A stretch of DNA of 9,362 nucleotides from SAR86 cluster bacterium (lineage in GTDB: Bacteria > Pseudomonadota > Gammaproteobacteria > Pseudomonadales > Azotimanducaceae): positions 1 to 9,362 of the forward strand of contig JABMOJ010000477.1 of NCBI GenBank assembly GCA_013204195.1, read 5' to 3'. A program made the position numbers and the translations under genes. Under the pieces are notes generated by a model. The model saw only the letters and a list, made by a program, of their open reading frames with translations, was not told where the DNA came from and did not search any database. Numbering within the stretch: position 1 is the first letter of the stretch; each line of letters opens with the position of its first letter. This document shows positions 6,656-9,362 of this stretch, in pieces.

Positions 6656-7930
6656 TAGGAAGACCAGGCTCACCGCCGGCACGTAGGTAATGATTAACAA
6701 CGCGATAATCAAGACGGCCATAAAGGGTAGCGTCGCTCGATACAATTCGGTGATCGAGCGTTTGAAACGATAACTGGCGATAAAGAGATTCATACCGATG
6801 GGCGGCGTAAAATAGCCAATTTGCATGTTCGCCAGAAAGATAATGCCCAGGTGCACCGGGTCGACACCGAAACCGATTGCCATCGGCACGATCAGTGGAA
6901 TCATAATCACCAGCGCTGAGAAAATATCCAGGATGGCACCCAACACCAACAGCACGATATTGAGCAGAATCAGGAAGGTCAACTTGTCGCTGACGAAAGT
7001 CTGGATCCACGCGAATAGCGCCTGCGGCACTTCGGAATCAATCAGGAAATTGGTGAACGCCAGCGACACGCCCAAAATCAACAGGATACCGCCCACCATA
7101 ATCATGGACTCGCGAATAATTTTCGGTAGCGCCTTGACCTTCACCTCGCCATGTATGACCACCTCGACTAGCAGCACATAAAATGCCGTGACCGCTGCCG
7201 CCTCGGAGACCGCAAAATAGCCCGAGTAGATCCCCCCCAGCACCAGAATCGGCATGGGAATCTCCCATCGTGAAGCTTTCACCGCCGCCAGCGCGTCAGC
7301 CCGCGTGTAGCTACCCCGCACGATCGGCGCACCTCGAGTCACCCAGATACTGTAAAGCGTGAGCAAGACAATCATCAGCAGCGCCGGTAATGTGCCGGCG
7401 ATAAACAGCTCCTGAATCGTAAAGGGCACGGGCAAATCCATCTGTTGGACAATCACCCCGTAAATAATCAGCGGTAACGAGGGTGCCAGCAACAAGCCAA
7501 GGCTACCGGATGTCGTCACCAAGCCGAGACTGAATTTTTCTGGATAGCCGGCTTGCACCAACGCGGGCAGCAGCAGCGCCCCAACCGCAACAATGGTGAC
7601 ACCAGAGGCACCAGTAAATGCGGTAAAAAAGGCACAGGTGATAAACGCCACGACCGCCAGGCCACCAGGCAACCAGCCCAAAAAGACCTGTGTCAGGTGC
7701 ACCAGCCGAAAGGACAGCTTACTTTCCGCGAGGACATAACCGGCAAAGGTGAACAAAGGCAAGGCCAGTAACAACGGCGTATCTATGAGGCGATAGATCT
7801 CAATGGGAATGACCGTCAACGGAATATCTGCAGTGTAAAACCCCAGCATAGAACCCGCGAGAATCACCACAAATAAAGGCGCACCGAGCAAGGCCGCCAA
7901 GCCGACAAAAAACCCCAGCAGCGAAGACAT
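6647..7930 (-). CDS. dctM: TRAP transporter large permease subunit DctM
   Basis: This 427-residue, highly hydrophobic protein is the large membrane subunit of a tripartite ATP-independent periplasmic (TRAP) transporter. With DctQ it forms the permease that takes substrate from the binding protein DctP, using an ion gradient, usually Na+. Family features are visible in order: GAPLFVVIL near residue 16, TGASGVTIVAVG at 106-117, GYPEKFSLGLV at 128-138, SGSLGLLLAPS at 141-151 and TPPIGMNLF near 375-383, with hydrophobic segments throughout. Length matches the family. The ATG shares one base with the dctQ stop (TGATG), and GGTGATC sits 4 bases upstream, so the two are translationally coupled. The C-terminus runs into a 9-bp tandem repeat that supplies six in-frame stops in a row. 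The permease sequence does not reveal the substrate. Confidence 0.96.
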   Translation of the reverse strand: MSSLLGFFVGLAALLGAPLFVVILAGSMLGFYTADIPLTVIPIEIYRLIDTPLLLALPLFTFAGYVLAESKLSFRLVHLTQVFLGWLPGGLAVVAFITCAFFTAFTGASGVTIVAVGALLLPALVQAGYPEKFSLGLVTTSGSLGLLLAPSLPLIIYGVIVQQMDLPVPFTIQELFIAGTLPALLMIVLLTLYSIWVTRGAPIVRGSYTRADALAAVKASRWEIPMPILVLGGIYSGYFAVSEAAAVTAFYVLLVEVVIHGEVKVKALPKIIRESMIMVGGILLILGVSLAFTNFLIDSEVPQALFAWIQTFVSDKLTFLILLNIVLLVLGAILDIFSALVIMIPLIVPMAIGFGVDPVHLGIIFLANMQIGYFTPPIGMNLFIASYRFKRSITELYRATLPFMAVLIIALLIITYVPAVSLVFLDR

Positions 7931-8409
7931 CAGTGATCACCCTTCAGCGCTAACATCCCGTTCTTAACAATCAGCACCAAAAACCGCAGGCTCATGACTG
8001 CAAAACCGAGGGGCAAAATGATCTGACAGACCCAATTAGGTACGCTGGCAAATGCAATGGTCTGGTCTTCGTATTCGAACAGCACAAACTCTAATGAAAA
8101 CCAGGCGACCACCGCGCAAACGATGGCAGCTATCAGCAAGGTTAGCATCGACATGAAAGACCGCCATCGCAGGGGCAAAAAGCGCGATACCGCATCAATG
8201 CTGATGTGATTATTCTCTCGAGTCGCCACCATGGCGCCCAGCATGGCAATCCACAACACCAGCACTCGCGAGAAAGACTCGGCCCAGAGCATGCCTGAGT
8301 CAAAACCATTGCGCAGGACGATCTGCAACAGCGCGATGCACAGCATGGCGAGCAAGGAAAACACCAGCAGCGCGTCTTCGGTCAGATGAACCCAGCGAAA
8401 TAGTTTCAT
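7930..8409 (-). CDS. dctQ: TRAP transporter small permease subunit DctQ
   Basis: This 159-residue membrane protein is the small TRAP permease subunit, a partner of DctM in the inner membrane. Four hydrophobic segments are visible: about residues 12-33, 41-63, 85-110 and 126-150. The family pattern of an Arg-Asn pair, then Trp-Ala-Glu and a following Arg (RNGFDSGMLWAESFSR, about 33-48), is present. The frame is open far upstream into dctP, but a start there would overlap about 79 codons of dctP and add a non-family extension. The ATG at 8409 (MKLFRW) gives normal length and sits 10 bases after the dctP stop. AGGT from the dctP stop region serves as a modest ribosome site, 8-9 bases upstream. 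The gene overlaps dctM by one base. Order P-Q-M on one strand indicates an operon. Confidence 0.93.
   Translation of the reverse strand: MKLFRWVHLTEDALLVFSLLAMLCIALLQIVLRNGFDSGMLWAESFSRVLVLWIAMLGAMVATRENNHISIDAVSRFLPLRWRSFMSMLTLLIAAIVCAVVAWFSLEFVLFEYEDQTIAFASVPNWVCQIILPLGFAVMSLRFLVLIVKNGMLALKGDH
7935..7944 (-). promoter_or_regulatory. Extended ribosome binding site of dctM
   Basis: On the - strand AAGGGTGATC lies in the last codons of dctQ, ending 4 bases before the dctM ATG. The GGTGATC part matches the 3' end of 16S rRNA, as at the GGT-family gene. It supports this start and translational coupling to dctQ. Confidence 0.6.
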
Positions 8410-8419
8410 TGCGATGTAC

Positions 8420-9361
8420 CTATTGTGCCGCGCTAGACTGATCCAGCTGGCGATACTCGCGCAAATATTGCTGGAATAGATCAAGACTGGCCTGGCTGAT
8501 GCCATCTCCACTGATTTCAACCACAGACTGGTCAGCTTGAGCACGCCAAGCCACCAATTGCTCAGCACTGGGCGCAACCTCTTGAATGCCCTGCGCCAGC
8601 AAAGCATTGTAGGCCTTAACATTATCCCGGCGGTTATCCGCGTCAACCTCAGAAAATACGCGGTTCAACACCTCTCGAACCACCACTTGGTCTGCTGGCG
8701 AGATCGTTTCAAAGGCTTTCTTATCGATCGCCATCATGGAGTAGATGTACATTAGCGGCAGGCGTGTCACGTACTTCACGTGATTATGCCACTGCAACGC
8801 CAGGGCCACGATAGGCGGTACCGCGACCGCATCGATCAGGCCCGTCTGCAAACCCGCCAAAACATCCGGCAGTCCCAAGGGAATCGGGCTAATACCGAAC
8901 GCTTGAATTAACTTCGCCGCGATAGGGTCACCATCGGGCACCCAAGCTTTGACCTTTTTCAAATCTTCAAGACCGGTGACCGGTTCACTGGTCAATATAA
9001 AGGCGAAACCTGTCTCTGCCAGACTAAAAGAGACCATGCCACCGGCGTCAAGCCCGCTGATAATACGTTCGTCCATACGTGCTCGCACATAGTCCACCTC
9101 ACCCTGGTTGCGAAATTGCAACGGCAAGTTATAAATCTGTAAATCCGGGTAGAAGCGGGTCAAGCTGCTGGCCGCTACGGCACCGCCTTGCAACTGTCCG
9201 ATACGCATTTTACGCAACACCGTAAAATCGTCACCCTGAACGCCGCCTGGGTAGATTTTGAACTTCACCCGGTCTTCTGTGCGGGTTTGAATCTCCTTGG
9301 TGCCATCGCGAAGCTTTTTCATCCAGCCCAAACCATCAGGCGACACCGTCGCGATCTTAAA
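8420..9361 (-). CDS. dctP: TRAP transporter substrate-binding protein DctP (N-terminus outside window)
   Basis: This is the periplasmic substrate-binding subunit of the TRAP system, incomplete at its 5' end. The frame is open to the window edge, and 313 residues are visible, starting FKIATVSPDGLGWMKKL, which is the usual first strand of the mature protein. Only a signal peptide and a few residues should be missing. Family blocks follow: YPGGVQGDDFTVLRKMRIGQ, then the region WVPDGDP, and LAGLQTGLIDAV. The position usually held by the Arg that grips the substrate carboxylate seems to be Trp (codon 8942-8944) in AWVPDGDP; this is my alignment by eye. A GTG at 9346 is in frame but would delete the first strand, so it is not the start. 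Substrate unknown; carboxylates are typical of the family but the Trp advises caution. Confidence 0.93.
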   Translation of the reverse strand, partial: FKIATVSPDGLGWMKKLRDGTKEIQTRTEDRVKFKIYPGGVQGDDFTVLRKMRIGQLQGGAVAASSLTRFYPDLQIYNLPLQFRNQGEVDYVRARMDERIISGLDAGGMVSFSLAETGFAFILTSEPVTGLEDLKKVKAWVPDGDPIAAKLIQAFGISPIPLGLPDVLAGLQTGLIDAVAVPPIVALALQWHNHVKYVTRLPLMYIYSMMAIDKKAFETISPADQVVVREVLNRVFSEVDADNRRDNVKAYNALLAQGIQEVAPSAEQLVAWRAQADQSVVEISGDGISQASLDLFQQYLREYRQLDQSSAAQ

Positions 9362-9362
9362 G

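Noticed and set aside
6507..7010. Open frame of 167 codons on the - strand reaching past the end of dctM
   Set aside because: It overlaps most of dctM's C-terminal part in another frame, and its tail simply translates the 9-bp repeat and hairpin region.
8410..8646. Longer start for dctQ inside dctP
   Set aside because: It would overlap dctP by 79 codons and add a non-family leader; the ATG at 8409 gives normal DctQ length just after the dctP stop.

Overview
The window looks like chromosomal DNA of a moderately GC-rich Pseudomonadota bacterium, most likely a gammaproteobacterium and possibly marine. This rests on the gene content (MdlAB-like ABC exporter pair, TRAP transporter, GAF-GGDEF protein), tight operon spacing and strong Shine-Dalgarno sites. 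It is an inference from style, not from a marker gene. No rRNA, tRNA, insertion sequence, phage gene or CRISPR array is visible.

Layout. The left half reads on the + strand: the 3' part of an ABC exporter half-transporter (2-1072, 5' end outside the window), a full second half-transporter (1076-2971), a 99-base gap holding a notable foldable RNA element, a single-domain rhodanese-like sulfurtransferase (3071-3475) and a leaderless gamma-glutamyltransferase/YwrD/HpxW-family Ntn hydrolase (3536-5125). The right half reads on the - strand: a TRAP transporter operon dctP-dctQ-dctM (9361 down to 6647; dctP lacks its N-terminus), a 292-base gap, then a GAF-GGDEF diguanylate cyclase (6354-5161) that converges on the hydrolase gene.

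Function. The two ABC proteins carry complementary active-site changes (Asp for the catalytic Glu in one, LSAGE for LSGGQ in the other), as expected of a heterodimeric exporter with one degenerate and one working ATP site. The rhodanese and the GGT-family enzyme may share a transcript and could both act on sulfur or gamma-glutamyl compounds; that link is contextual only. The TRAP genes encode all three subunits of an Na+/H+-driven carboxylate-type uptake system whose substrate cannot be read from sequence. The cyclase has an intact GGDEF active site and inhibitory site, so it should make c-di-GMP under product feedback.

The most interesting non-coding item is at 2997-3061. A three-way junction can fold immediately before the rhodanese start, and its basal stem can extend to pair with the ribosome binding site. 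I match it to no known riboswitch class. Other items worth a look are a four-unit 9-bp tandem repeat at the end of dctM that creates six in-frame stop codons, and a sigma54-like promoter before the cyclase.
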